Counted from the stretch's first letter, positions 1-10,192 are shown. The stretch: DNA of 64,000 nucleotides from Neoarius graeffei (GCF_027579695.1 NC_083575.1:39361154-39425153), one strand, 5' to 3'. Translations and numbers: made by a program. The notes: generated from the letters alone by a model not told the origin.

Positions 1-1901
1 AATCCAATACAGTGGTCTATCGTAGGTCACGTATAGCTGCTTCTTCAGTATCATTGGGGAAGTATGCCAAGCCCTAACGCTTCTGTACTCGTGTGTCAAG
101 AGAAATGTGCTAGAGAGGTTTGGCTGCTGAGTATGGTATAGTCTTTCTGCTATGAAAATGGTTAATGTTGGCAGCTCGAATATTGGTGCAGGCTTTTGGG
201 GTAACAACCACAGATATATATTTTATACTGGTGCCATATTAAGATGCTCATTAAGCTTTTCAGTGGAACTTGTATGTCATCCGTCACTTCATGAATCAAC
301 CCTTGTCTGTCTAGCAGACTTCTGGCAGCATCGGCGTCTAATTTCATAATCTTTTGAGCGTCTTTATTTTGAGTGTCTGTTTGAAAGGGAGGAAAAATGT
401 CGAGTGTTTTACACATACAGTGTCTTACACTTGACCCTGCTTAACATTTCAGTTTGTGAGTTTAACCAACATTCATATGAGGACTTCCTCGAGATCTCTA
501 TAACCCGCATCTCGTAAGTCAAGAGTGGCAGGGCTTATTATTTATGTGAATGAAGCAGTTGTTAGTATTGTGATAAAATATAAGCCTTGAACGGCTAGCC
601 TGCAGGCACCACAGGCAGACAGCCATGACTCATTGCTACTGGAGCCGACCTGTCTGCTAAAGTGCTCAGAACTCGGACCGTGGGTCCAGACCCACCCCTC
701 CCACACACACACACCACTTGTAACCCCCAAGCACGGACCCATGACAAGGCTGAAGCCGACCTTAAATGTGGGGGCGTGAGGTGGCCTGTTTGATTGCCCT
801 AGTTCAAACCTTATTTGTGGTCTTATTCACTGAACGGAAAGTGGGTGTGAGAATGATTGAACTGACATAATCTGGCCTGAAATCTCTTCTCTGTCCCGCT
901 GTATTTTTCTTCACTCTTTTCCATCGTTTCCAAGCAGTTACACATACACAAACACACCTTGCCTTTAGTCCCACCATGCCAACGCCACCTTTTCCTTTTC
1001 TCCGGGGCAATAGGAGAAGGGTGTTGGGTCACAAACTGCCACAGTCAGGGCAGCCATGAGTCATGGTTCTATTTTAAACTGCAGCTATAAACAACATGCA
1101 TATCCTGTTACAGTGCAAACAAATGGACTGACTTGCAGAGAATCCATTAAGTATCAATAAACAGTGGGCATGATTGCGTTTTAGCTGAAAGTAATCCAGA
1201 AAAAGTAACTTGTTTCATAGTAAAATATCAATGATTTCTTTATAAGTTCTACACCGTGAAGCCCAACACTAGTCACACTGATGACTTTCGAACTGTAAAC
1301 TGTAAACACCGTGTTTTAGAAACATAAATACTGTAGAATAATGTAGTCTACACCACACATCTGTAGGTGGTTTAAACAGAGCTCGGATGTGTTTCAACCC
1401 AATTTTGTGAAGTAATTATAGCACCAAGAGAATTTTGTTGGATTTGCTTGGTTGACTTATTTGGATTGCGACTAATTTCCACTGTGAATGAAAGGAAATG
1501 ATGTTTATTGAATACCTCACTTTGTGTAAATGTCATCAGTGTTGAATCTAATTGCTTACTGTATTTAAATGGGTTTCCGAAAAGGCTGCTTGCTGTGTGA
1601 GGCAATTCTAATTATTTGCCATTTTAATTAGAATTACAATGGATTATGATATTGTAAAAATGAACACATTTCTCTTAACCCTGTAGGAAATTTGTGACAA
1701 AAGAAATGTTGGTTTATGTATAAAGTGAGATTTGCTTTTCATTAGGGCAAAATTCTATTTATTTCTCTGGACATGCAGTTGTAGTTTTGGCGTTTAAAGA
1801 GATTACATTAGGTTTCATGAAAGGAGATTTATTTTTGAACAAGTAAACCAACTTAAAAAGTAAATTGGACAAGAAAAGGGTAGTTTTCCAGTGTGTTCAC
1901 T
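1..1901. other. Intergenic DNA, no gene recognised
   Basis: This is AT-rich sequence with only short open frames, which lack domain motifs, composition bias or flanking splice signals that would support a gene. There is no long microsatellite and no transposon end that I recognise. It lies about 60 kb upstream of six2 and ends at the target duplication of the hAT-like element at 1910. Confidence 0.6.
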
Positions 1902-1909
1902 CTAATTAC

Positions 1910-2185
1910 CAGACGCACAGCTTGTGAACAGGCAAGGCAGGCAACTGCTTGGGGCCCAGGGGCCCCCCGAGAGTCGGGGTGCGAGGGCTTATTTTTGTTT
2001 ATTGTTTTTATTATTTTTATTGTTCTTTACCACTGTATTTTCACATTTGGAATTTAAAAAAACTTTTTTTCATACATTTTTCGTTGGTGTCAGATTATTT
2101 ATAACATATTGGTGATGAACACTGGTCAGAAGGGCCCCCTGGAAATTTTTGCTTGGGGCCACAACAGACTCTAGAATCGCCTCTG
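1910..2185. mobile_element. Short hAT-like non-autonomous element (MITE)
   Basis: The element is bounded by an exact 8-bp direct repeat, CTAATTAC, at 1902-1909 and 2186-2193, the target-duplication length of hAT transposons. Its ends are short imperfect inverted repeats: CAGACGC on the left, and CAGAGGC when the right end is read on the minus strand. The left interior is rich in GGGGCCC-type runs and the middle is AT-rich. At 276 bp it is too short to code for a transposase, so any mobility would need an enzyme supplied in trans. The superfamily call rests on duplication length and the CAG...CTG ends. Confidence 0.6.
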
Positions 2186-2193
2186 CTAATTAC

Positions 2194-2553
2194 TCTAAAG
2201 AAATGACAAGAAACTGTTCAAATGAATGGTGGTGAAACGATGGAAACTAGCAAAACATCAGGTTGGAAATCTGGAGCACCTTTGTACCCTGCAAGCAACA
2301 GTGACTGAATTTAGCAACTTGTAGAGTCCTGACATGGGTGTGAAGAGGGTGTTAATTGGTCTGTGTCCATTTAACCCCTTCCCTCCCCGATTTTTTTTTT
2401 CTTTTTTACCCCCCCAGTTGTGTCTTTCCAACTTTCACCCACTATCGAAGTCTCCTCGATCACACAACACTCAAGCTATCTTCCAATTAGTGTATGTTTG
2501 GAAGGAAGTGTGTATCTCATTCCAGTACCCATTCTAGTATTTCTATAGTTTGT
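2194..2553. other. Intergenic DNA between two transposons
   Basis: This short spacer includes T-rich and C-rich runs around 2385-2415. I see no gene or regulatory motif that I can support. It ends at the 5-bp target duplication AATAA of the LTR element. Confidence 0.5.
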
Positions 2554-2558
2554 AATAA

Positions 2559-2857
2559 TGTGGCAGCGGGGGCGTGGTCAAGCGTCGGTCTGTGACCGGA
2601 GGGCGGAGTCAGGGAAGGTAAGTGGCAGAATCACTGCACCTGAGGTCTATTAACGTGTGTTTGTGTGTCTTCCCCAGTGACCGCGCCCTATTTAAAGAGA
2701 GAGCGAGAGCAGAGGGAGAGCTCTCTCCCCAACCAGACGACTTGTGTGTGTGGCTGGGAGAGTTGTATTGCGACTGAAAAGTGCAAAATAAGAGTTTTTG
2801 AACTTAATTCTGGCCTGCCGTCTTTCTGTGCTCCTCCCACTCATACAAACTGCCACA
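2559..2857 (+). repeat. 5' LTR
   Basis: This 299-bp repeat matches 7204-7516 with seven substitutions, six of them transitions. It lacks 14 bases present in the 3' copy: a 12-bp GT-rich unit and 2 bp in an A-run. It contains a TATA-like TATTTAAA near 2690 that may be the element's own promoter. The likely polyadenylation hexamer is AATAAA in the 3' copy but AATAAG here. The 8-bp ends TGTGGCAG and CTGCCACA form a perfect inverted repeat. Confidence 0.95.
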
Positions 2858-2858
2858 G

Positions 2859-2876
2859 TGGTGCTGAAACCCGGGG
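2859..2876 (+). other. Primer binding site, probably tRNA-Phe
   Basis: One base after the 5' LTR is TGGTGCTGAAACCCGGGG. It is complementary to the 3' end of vertebrate tRNA-Phe (CCCGGGTTTCGGCACCA) except for one position, where T replaces C and could still form a G-U pair. Position and complementarity make it the likely start of minus-strand DNA synthesis. The tRNA match is from knowledge of the tRNA sequence and was not searched. Confidence 0.7.
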
Positions 2877-2902
2877 ATGGAGCACAGGAAAAGAACAGCC
2901 CC

Positions 2903-3622
2903 ATGGAGTCCTCCCCCTTCGCAGACCTGGTCCATGCCCTCGCCACGGCCCAGCAGAGCCAGCACCAGGCGCTAGTTGCCCTCTGGAAGGAGCAAGTGCA
3001 CCGGTTCGAGGCCCTGGTGTTGGCGCAGCAGGAAGATCGACAGGCGTTCCGGCACCTCCTCACGTCGGCGGGGTCCACCACCTCCACCGCCGCGGGCCCT
3101 TCTCCCCTCACCCTAACTAAGATGGGCCCGCATGACGACCCCGAGGCCTTCCTCACACTCTTTGAGCAGGCAGCAGAGACCTCGGGCTGGCCAGTGGAAC
3201 AGGGCGCGGCGCACCTCCTCCCCCTGCTAACGGGCGAGGCGCAGCTGGCTGCGCTACAGCTCCCTGCTGACCACCGGCTGGTCTATGTGGACCTTCGCTG
3301 GGCTGTCCTCCAGCGGGTGGGGCGCACCCCTGAACAGCAGCGACAGCGCTTCTGCGCTCTGTGCCTGGAGGAAGTCGGCCGGCCGTTCGCGTTTGGCCAG
3401 CAGCTCTGGGACGCCTGCTGGCGGTGGTTGAGGGCCGACAACCACGACACCGAGGGAATCATCAATCAGGTGGTACTGGAGCAGTTCATCGCCCGCCTAC
3501 TAGAGGGGACTGCGGAGTAGGTCCAGTGCCACCGCCCGGCGTCGCTGGATCAGGCCATCGAGCTGGCGGAGGACCATTTGGCGGCTGTTCCGACGGCAGG
3601 ACAGCGGACATCCTCTTCTTCC

Positions 3623-3665
<43 letters not shown>

Positions 3666-3880
3666 CTGTGTCTCGTCCTCGCCCTCATGCCCCCACCGCG
3701 GAGACAGGGGCCGGCCCCACCCCAGCCGGCCTGTTGCACCCGCGGCGCCCTCCCGTTTTTCCCTTCTGTGTCTGTCCCCCCCCCCAGGTGAGTGAGCCCC
3801 AGAGCACCGGTGCAGAGAGGAAGCCCGGGCCGGTTTGCTGGCGCTGCGGGGAGCCGGGCCACCTCCAACAGCAGTGCTCA
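2903..3880 (+). pseudogene. gag pseudogene of the Gmr1-like element
   Basis: The reading frame opens at the ATG at 2903 (MESSPFADLV...) and runs to a TAG at 3518-3520. The same frame continues beyond the stop with recognisable gag sequence (QAIELAEDHLAA), so the TAG is probably a nonsense change in a longer gag. The segment at roughly residues 115-205 resembles the capsid-like region of Gmr1 gag proteins from which the vertebrate SCAN domain is thought to derive. Downstream, a (CT)n tract at about 3623-3662 adds a serine-leucine run, followed by a CCHC zinc knuckle, CWRCGEPGHLQQQC, near 3836-3877. Gag would package the element RNA in a cytoplasmic particle. This copy is broken by the stop and the microsatellite. 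Confidence 0.8.
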
Positions 3881-3939
3881 GCAATGGAAGTGGGCGCGGT
3901 GGTTCGGATCCCCGACACGCCAGGAGCCGCCCTCGATCG

Positions 3940-4079
3940 GGCCGGAGCGTATTGCATACCGGTGAGTATCCAAGGGGATACATATCAGGCGTTGGTGGAC
4001 TCTGGCTGTAATCAGACCTCAATTCACCAAAGCCTGGTGCAAGACGAGGCATTGGGGGGAGCACAGGGGGTGAAGGTGT

Positions 4080-4115
<36 letters not shown>

Positions 4116-4260
4116 CGTGCATGGGGATGTTCACAGCTACCCTTTAGTGTCGGTCCACATTCTTTTCCGAGGGGAAAAATTTAGAGGAAAGGTGGCGGTT
4201 AATCCTTGCCTCACCCACTCGATAATTTTGGGGACTGACTGGCCGGGATTCGGGGAGTTA
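3940..4260 (+). pseudogene. Aspartic protease remnant, split by a GT microsatellite
   Basis: Downstream of the zinc knuckle and in the same frame is YCIPVSIQGD followed by the active-site stretch ALVDSGCNQTSIH; retroelement aspartic proteases use D-T/S-G. The C-terminal part (ILFRGEKFRGKVAVNP, then HSIILGTDWPGF) is in a different frame. The switch occurs at a GT-rich tract at about 4080-4112, so expansion of this tract explains the frameshift. A working protease would cleave the polyprotein. The product here would be truncated just after the active site. Identification is secure from motif order and neighbours. Confidence 0.8.
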
Positions 4261-4320
4261 ATGAGCCATTTAGTGAAGAGTGGGTCCTGCCGTAGTTCAG
4301 CAGGGGGAGGTCCCGGTGTC

Positions 4321-5393
4321 GCATTGGCTGGAGCAGCTGTCACAGAGCCGTCTACGTCATCTCTGCATCAGAGTGAGGAGCAGCAGGCTCCTCCTCCCTC
4401 TCTCGGGGAATCCCTTGCGGATTTACCGTTAGAGCAGTCGCGATACGAGACTCTGTGGCATGTGTTTGGCCAAGTGAGAGTAATCGATGGTCAAACGCTC
4501 CAGCCAAACGCCACCCCGTCCTTCTCCTATTTCTCTATTATGGAGGATAGATTATACTGAGTGACGCAGGACACTCAGACTAAAGAGCAAGTCACGCAGC
4601 TTTTGATTTCAAAGAGCCGCCGGGAACTGGTATTCCAGGCGGCTCACTTTAATCCCATGGCTGGACACTTAGGGCAGGATAAGACACTAGCCCGAATAAT
4701 GGCCTGGTTCTATTGGCCAGGGATTCGCGGCAATGTCCGTAGGTGGTGTATGGTGTGCCGCGAATGTCAGTTAGTAAATCCAGCGGCCATTCCAAAAGCG
4801 CCTTTGCGCCCTCAGCCATTAATCGAGACCCCGTTCGAAAGAATTGGGATGGATCTCGTCGGGCCATTAGATCGGTCAACATGAGGGTCCCGCTTTATTT
4901 TAGTTCTGGTGGACTATGCAACGCGATACCCGGAAGCAGTGCCTCTTCGCAATATCTCAGCACGCAGTATTGCGGAAGCGCTCTTCCGTGTCATCTCCCG
5001 AGTGGGAATCCCGAAAGAGATTCTGACTGACCAAGGCACCTCGTTTATGTCATGTACACTGAATGAACTGTATGGGTTATTAGGAATTAAGCCAATCCGC
5101 ACCAGCGTTTATCACCCACAAACGGACGGTTTAGTTGAACGGTTCAATCGCACCCTCAAAAATATAATTTAAAAATTCGTAAGTGAGGACGCACGTAATT
5201 GGGATAAATGGCTCGAACCCTTGCTATTTGCAGTGTGAGAGGTCCCCCAAGCCCCCACGGGGTTCTTACCGTTCGAATTGTTATATGGGCGTAAGCCGCT
5301 CGGCATTCTAGATGTGCTGCGAGAAAATTGGGAGGAGGGACCTTCACCAAGTAAAAATGAAATTCAGTACATTATTGACCTGCACGCAAAACT

Positions 5394-5429
<36 letters not shown>

Positions 5430-5831
5430 CTAACCCAGGAGAATTTGCGGCAGGCCCAAGAACGGCAAACCCACCTGTACAACAGGGGTACGCGTCTTAG
5501 GGAGTTCGCACCGGGAGATAAAGTACTCGTACTGTTGCCCACATCGAGCTCCAAATTGATTGCTAAGTGGCAAGGACCCTTTGAGGGCACACGGCGAGTC
5601 GGGGACGTCGACTACAAGGTGAGGCGAACGGACAGGGGTGGGGCGCTACAGATTTACCACCTCAATCTGCTCAAACTCTGGAACGAGGAGGTCCCCGTGG
5701 CGTTGGTGGTTCCGGAGAAGGTGGAGCTGGGGCCGGAGGTTCAAAAGGGAGCATTGGCATCACGTACCTCTCCGGTCCCCTGTGGAGACCACCTAACCCC
5801 GACCCAACTCGCGGAGGTTGCCCAGTTGTAG
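4321..5831 (+). pseudogene. Integrase pseudogene, upstream of reverse transcriptase
   Basis: Readable blocks include the HHCC zinc-binding domain (HFNPMAGHLGQDKT, later CMVCRECQ, about 4650-4770) and the catalytic core with GMDLVGPL (first D), LTDQGTSF (second D) and DGLVERFNRTLK (E), about 4846-5157. Further on is a C-terminal GPY/F module (KWQGPFEGTRRVGDVDY) at about 5565-5615. The reading frame is interrupted by TGA at 4558, TGA at 4882, TAA at 5170 and TGA at 5236, by a (CA)n tract at 5395-5427 that shifts the frame, and by TAG at 5829. Several stops fit C-to-T change at CGA or CAG codons. No chromodomain is seen. Integrase would insert the cDNA; this copy is inactive. Its place before reverse transcriptase is the notable feature. 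Confidence 0.88.
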
Positions 5832-6645
5832 ACCGGGTTTTCGGACGTGTTCTCGCCCCTGCCCGGCCGTACCGACCTCATAGAGCACCACATTGAGACG
5901 CCCCCGGGGGTGGTAGTGCACAGCCACCCTTACAGGCTACCCGAACACAAGAAAAAAGTGGTTCGGGAAGAACTCAAAGCCATGCTCGAAATGGGCATCA
6001 TCGAGGAGTCCCACAGTGACTGGAGCAGCCCGGTGGTCTTGGTACCCAAGGCCGATGGGTCGGTCCGGTTCTGTGTAGACTATAGAAAAGTCAACGCGGT
6101 GTCTAAATTCGACGCGTACCCAATGCCTCGTATTGATGAGTTGCTCGATCGACTAGGCACGGTTTGCTTTTACTCGATACTGGATTTCACAAAGGGTGAT
6201 TGGCAGATCCCCTTGACTCCATTATTCCGAGAAAAAATGGCCTTTTCCACACCATTTGGCTTACACCAGTTTGTCACACTTCCTTTTGGGCTGTTTAGGG
6301 CGCCCGCTACATTCCAGCGGCTGATGGGGTCCTCCGCCCCCACGCCACCTATGCGGCCGCGTACCTCGATGATATCATTACCTATAGTAATGACTGGCCG
6401 CGGCACCTACAACACCTGAGGGCCGTCCTTAGGTCGCTGAGGCGAGCGGGTCTCACAGCCAACCCGAAGAAGTGTGCGATTGGGCGGGTGGAAGTACGGT
6501 ATCTGGGCTTCCACTTGGGCAACAGGCAGGTGCGTCCCCAAATTAACAAGACGGTGGCAATTGCGGCCTGCCCGAAGCCCAAGACCAAAAAGGGGGTGAG
6601 ACAGTTCCTGGGGCTGGCTACTATCGTAGGTTTATACCTAATTAT
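5832..6645 (+). pseudogene. Reverse transcriptase pseudogene
   Basis: The frame reads FSPLPGRTDLIEHHIETPPG, then the fingers/palm motifs VVLVPKADGSVRFCVDYRKVN, SILDFTKGDWQIPL and FVTLPFGLFRAPATFQRLM. The catalytic box YLDDIITYSNDW lies at 6362 in a different frame, so a short deletion near 6312-6320 shifts the reading frame just before the active site. The following connection region (GLTANPKKCAIGRVEVRYLGF) continues from the YLDD frame. Another small deletion near 6617 moves the rest into the RNase H frame. The type is Ty3/gypsy. No functional enzyme can be made from this copy. Confidence 0.88.
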
Positions 6646-7200
6646 TTGGACTTCACCAGCCTGCTGACTGATCTCACTAAAAAGGGGGCACCAGATCCGG
6701 TCCAGTGGACGGACCAATGCCAGCGGGCTTTCTCTGAGGTGAAGGCTGCACTGTGTGGGGGGCCACTGTTACACTCCCCTGACTTTTCTCTCCCCTTTAT
6801 GTTACAGACGGATGCGTCGGACAGGGGGCTGGGGGCTGTTTTGTCCCAGGAGGTGGAGGGGAAGGACCGTCCAGTGCTGTACATCAGCAGGAAGCTGTCG
6901 GTACGTAAGGGGCGCTACAGCATCATCGAAAAAGAGTGCCTCACGATCAAGTGGGCAGTCCTCGCCCTCCGCTACTACCTGCTGGGACGCCCTTTCACCC
7001 TCTGTTTGGACCACGCGCCCCTCCAGTGGCTCCACCGCATGAAGGATGCCAACGCGCGGATCACCCGTTGGTATCTGGCACTCCAATCCTTTAACTTCAA
7101 GGTGATCCACAGGCCGGGGGCGCAGATGGTCGTGGCGGACTTCCAAGGGGGGAGTCGGCTGCAGGCCGGACGGCTGCCTGGCCTGAGTTGGGCGGTGGGG
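6646..7200 (+). pseudogene. RNase H domain and end of pol
   Basis: This open stretch encodes LTDLTKKGAPDPVQWTDQCQ, then the RNase H core with LQTDASDRGLGAVLSQ (first acidic residue), IEKECLTIKWAV (E) and LCLDHAPLQWL (D), and ends with ALQSFNFKVIHRPGAQ. It reads through into the 3' LTR. It is the best preserved part of pol and would degrade RNA in the RNA-DNA hybrid. It is separated from its reverse transcriptase by frameshifts, so it is a pseudogene segment. A purine-rich stretch just before the LTR (about 7186-7203) is the likely polypurine tract. Confidence 0.85.
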
Positions 7201-7203
7201 GTA

Positions 7204-7516
7204 TGTGGCAGTGGGGGCGTGGTCAAGCATCGGTCTGTGACCGGAGGGTGGAGTCAGGGAAGGTAAGTGGCAGAATCACTGCACCTGAGGTCTAGTAACG
7301 TGTGTTTGTGTGTCTTCCCCAGTGACTGCGCCCTATTTAAAGAGAGAGCGAGAGCAGAGGGAGAGCTCTCTCCCCAACCAGACGACTTGTGTGTGTGCAT
7401 GTGTGTGTGGCTGGGAGAGTTATATTGCGACTGAAAAGTGCAAAATAAAAGAGTTTTTGAACTTAATTCTGGCCTGCCGTCTTTCTGTGCTCCTCCCACT
7501 CATACGAACTGCCACA
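7204..7516 (+). repeat. 3' LTR
   Basis: This 313-bp copy of the 5' LTR ends CTGCCACA and is followed by the target duplication AATAA. It keeps a canonical AATAAA near 7444. Relative to the 5' LTR it has seven substitutions and 14 extra bases. The GT-rich 12-bp gain near 7395 looks like replication slippage. Confidence 0.95.
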
Positions 7517-7521
7517 AATAA

Positions 7522-8303
7522 TTAATACAATTTTATACAATTCTTTTGTGAATAGATACATATCTGCTATACTTGACAACAGTTTGCAGAAGACAGTAAT
7601 TATAGAGTCACGGTGCAATAAATATCACAAGTCACATTTCCTTTAATATTCCAGCCAAGTTTAAATTTGAATAAATTGATTGAGGCCAGTTAGAATGAAA
7701 CGGAGCATTTTTCCCCCCACAGTCACCATGTTGCTTTGGATGTAAAATGATGGAAATGCACATTTCCAAAGATATTACTATAAAAGTAATCATATTCAGC
7801 AGTTACATTACAATTATTCTTCTATTTAAGGGTAGTATTCCAAAACACAGGTCTTTTAGATAAAACTTTCATTCAGTTTGGCCTCAATCAGTTTATTCTA
7901 TTCTGATCAACATTTTTTTAACATCAGTTTAGCTATTGGTGGATCAGTAACTTTATTAATGGGTTATTAGGTTTTGTGTAAAGACTTGTTGAAAACACAA
8001 GTTGCTTGAACACTTGGTTAACACATTGCCCTAATCTTAGTTCCTTGTTACACTCTGACAAGACTCAAGTTTTCACGTGATCTGATAGATCATGTGCACA
8101 ACCATAATAAAGTAATAAAAATATTATTGCATAAAACAGTGAGGCAGTATAAACACTAATGTGAGTGATGAAGTTATTCCTGAATATGCACTTTATACTG
8201 GTGATGGCTAAAAATCATGATTTCTATGACACAAGATCCTTTGACTATATATACTGTGTGTATTTTATTATTTTTTTTAAATTAGCAATTGTAAAGGACA
8301 ATG
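7522..8303. other. Intergenic DNA, no gene recognised
   Basis: AT-rich sequence between the LTR element and the Tc1 stack. It has no repeats with recognisable ends and no coding signal beyond short chance frames. Confidence 0.55.
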
Positions 8304-8386
8304 TACAGTGCCAATCAAAAATCTGGACACCCCTACTCATTCATAGGGTTTTTTTTTCCTGTATTTTGACTATTTTCTACTTTGTA

Positions 8387-8600
8387 CAGTGGTGCTTGAA
8401 AGTTTGTGAACCCTTTAGAATTTTCTATATTTCTGCATAAATATGAAGTAAAACAACATCAGATTTTCACACAAGTCCTAAAAGTAGATAAAGAGAACCC
8501 AGTTAAACAAATGAGACAAAAATATTATACTTGCTCATTTATTTATTGAGGAAAATGATCCAATATTACATATCTGTGAGTGGCAAAAGTATGTGAACCT
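8387..8600 (+). repeat. Left terminal inverted repeat of the Tc1-like transposon
   Basis: About 210 bp, complementary to 9783-9995 with few differences. Long arms of this kind in Tc1 elements normally carry transposase binding sites at the outer and inner ends. Confidence 0.88.
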
Positions 8601-8753
8601 CTAGGATTAGCAGTTAATTTGAAGGTGAAATTAGAGTCAGGTGTTTTCAATCAATGGGATGACCATCAGGTGTGAGTGGGAACCCTGTTTTATTTAAAGA
8701 ACAGGGATCTATCAAAGTCTGATCTTCACAACACATGCTTATGGAAGTGTATC

Positions 8754-9774
8754 ATGGCACGAACAAAGGAGATTCATGAGGACCTCAGAAAAAGCGTTGT
8801 TGATGCTCATCAGGCTGGAAAAGGTTACAAAACCATCTCTAAAGAGCTTGGACTTCACCAATCCAGTCAGACAGATTGTGTACAAATGGAGGAAATTCAA
8901 GACCATTGTTACCCTCCCCAGGAGTGGTCGACCAACAAAGATCACTCCAAGAGCAAGGCGTGTAATAGTCGGTGAGGTCAGAAAGGACCCCAGGATAACT
9001 TCTAAGCAACTGAAGGCCTCTCTCACATTGGCTAATGTTAATGTTCATGAGTCCACCATCAGGAGAACATTGAACAGCAATGGTGTGCATGGCAGGGTTG
9101 CAAGGAGAAAGCCACTGCTCTCCAAAAAGAACATTGCTGCTCGTCTGCAGTTTGCTAAAGATCACGTGGACAAGCCAGAAGGCTATTGGAAAAAAAGTTT
9201 TGTGGACAGATGAGACCAAAATAGAATGTTTTGGTTTAAATGAGAAGCGTTATGTTTGGAGAAAGGAAAACACTGCATTCCAGCATAAGAACCTTATCCC
9301 ATCTGTGAAACATGGTGATGGTAGTATCATGGTTTGGGTCTGTTTTGCTGCATCTGGGTCTGGACGGCTTGCCATCATTGATGGAACAATGAATTCTGAA
9401 TTATACCAGCGAATTCTAAAGGAAAATGTCAGGACATCTGTCCATGAACTGAACCTCAAGAGAAGGTGGGTCATGCAGCAAGACAACGACCCTAAGCACA
9501 CAAGTCGTTCTACCAAAGAATGGTTAAAGAAGAATAAAGTGAATGTTTTGGAATGGCCAAGTCAAAGTCCTGACCTTAATCCAATCGAAATGTTGTGGAA
9601 GGACCTGAAGTGAACAGTTCATGTGAGGAAACCCACCAACATCCCAGAGTTGAAGCTGTTCTGTACGGAGGAATGGACTAAAATTCCTCCAAGCCGGTGT
9701 GCAGGACTGATCAACAGTTACCAGAAACATTTAGTTGCAGTTATTGCTGCACAAGGGGGTCACACCAGATACTG
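8754..9774 (+). pseudogene. Tc1 transposase pseudogene (DD34E)
   Basis: Translation starts at the ATG at 8754 (MARTKEIHEDLRKSVVDAHQ). The N-terminal paired-like helix-turn-helix region is followed by a GRPTKI hook motif. The catalytic residues are visible: D in TDETK, D in QQDND, and E in NPIEMLW 34 residues later. Three lesions are seen. A one-base loss near 8863 moves the frame after LGLHQS; an extra A in the A-run near 9188-9194 shifts it again just before TDETK; and a TGA at 9611-9613 follows KDLK, fitting a CGA codon changed at a CpG. Beyond the stop the frame continues (TVHVRKPTNIPE) to about 9774. The intact enzyme would cut and paste the element at TA sites. This copy is inactive but recently so, as nearly all motifs remain. 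Confidence 0.93.
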
Positions 9775-9782
9775 AAAGCAAA

Positions 9783-9995
9783 GGTTCACATACTTTTGCC
9801 ACTCACAGATATGTAATATTGGATCATTTTCCTCAATAAATAAATTACCAAGTATAATATTTTTGTCTCATTTGTTTAACTGGGTTCTCTTTATCTACTT
9901 TTAGGACTTGTGTGAAAGTCTGATTATGTTTTAGGTCATATTTATGCAGAAATATAGAAAATTCTAAAGGGTTCACAAACTTTCAAGCACTACTG
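9783..9995 (-). repeat. Right terminal inverted repeat of the Tc1-like transposon
   Basis: Inverse of the left arm, ending at the TA duplication at 9996-9997. Confidence 0.88.
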
Positions 9996-10192
9996 TAGAA
10001 CAATACTGAAGACATCAAAACTATGAAATAACGTATGAAATTGTGGTAAACAAAAAAGTGTTTAAAAAACCAAAATGCATTTCGTATTTTAGATTCTTCA
10101 AAGTAGCCACCGTTTACCTTGACACTTTGCACATTATCGATATTATCTTAGCCAGCTTCATGAGGTAGTCACCTGGAATGCTTTTCAATTAA

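Larger units (their letters stand above)
2559..7516 (+). mobile_element. Complete but decayed Ty3/gypsy LTR retrotransposon, Gmr1-like domain order
   Basis: Two long terminal repeats (2559-2857 and 7204-7516) both begin TGTGGCAG and end CTGCCACA. The whole is flanked by the 5-bp direct repeat AATAA (2554-2558 and 7517-7521), so both ends of the insertion are preserved. Between the LTRs, in order, lie a primer binding site, gag with a CCHC knuckle, an aspartic protease, integrase, reverse transcriptase and RNase H. Integrase before reverse transcriptase is unusual for Ty3/gypsy elements and is the arrangement known from the Gmr1 group, first described in cod. The coding region is broken by at least six in-frame stops and several frameshifts, two of them at microsatellites, so this copy cannot make its own proteins. 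LTR divergence is low: 7 substitutions and 2 indels. Confidence 0.92.
8387..9995 (+). mobile_element. Full-length Tc1-like DNA transposon
   Basis: This 1609-bp element begins CAGTGGTGCTTGAAAGTTTG and ends with its near-exact inverse, flanked by the TA target duplication (8385-8386 and 9996-9997). The terminal inverted repeats are long, about 210 bp: each arm runs from the tip to a segment around GTTCACATACTTTTGCCACT. The uninterrupted copy of the host repeat at 52227 shows the empty TA site. One transposase gene lies between the arms on the + strand and is broken. Length and structure are those of a typical fish Tc1 transposon with both ends kept. Confidence 0.95.

Noticed and set aside
2616-2685. 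Intron-like GTAAGT...CCCCAG inside the 5' LTR
   Set aside because: It lies upstream of the TATA-like box, so it would not be in the element's transcript. The same pattern is in both LTRs by copying.
3486-4064. Arg/Glu-rich minus-strand frames over the gag region
   Set aside because: They arise from the (CT)n tract read on the other strand, opposite recognisable gag and protease sequence.
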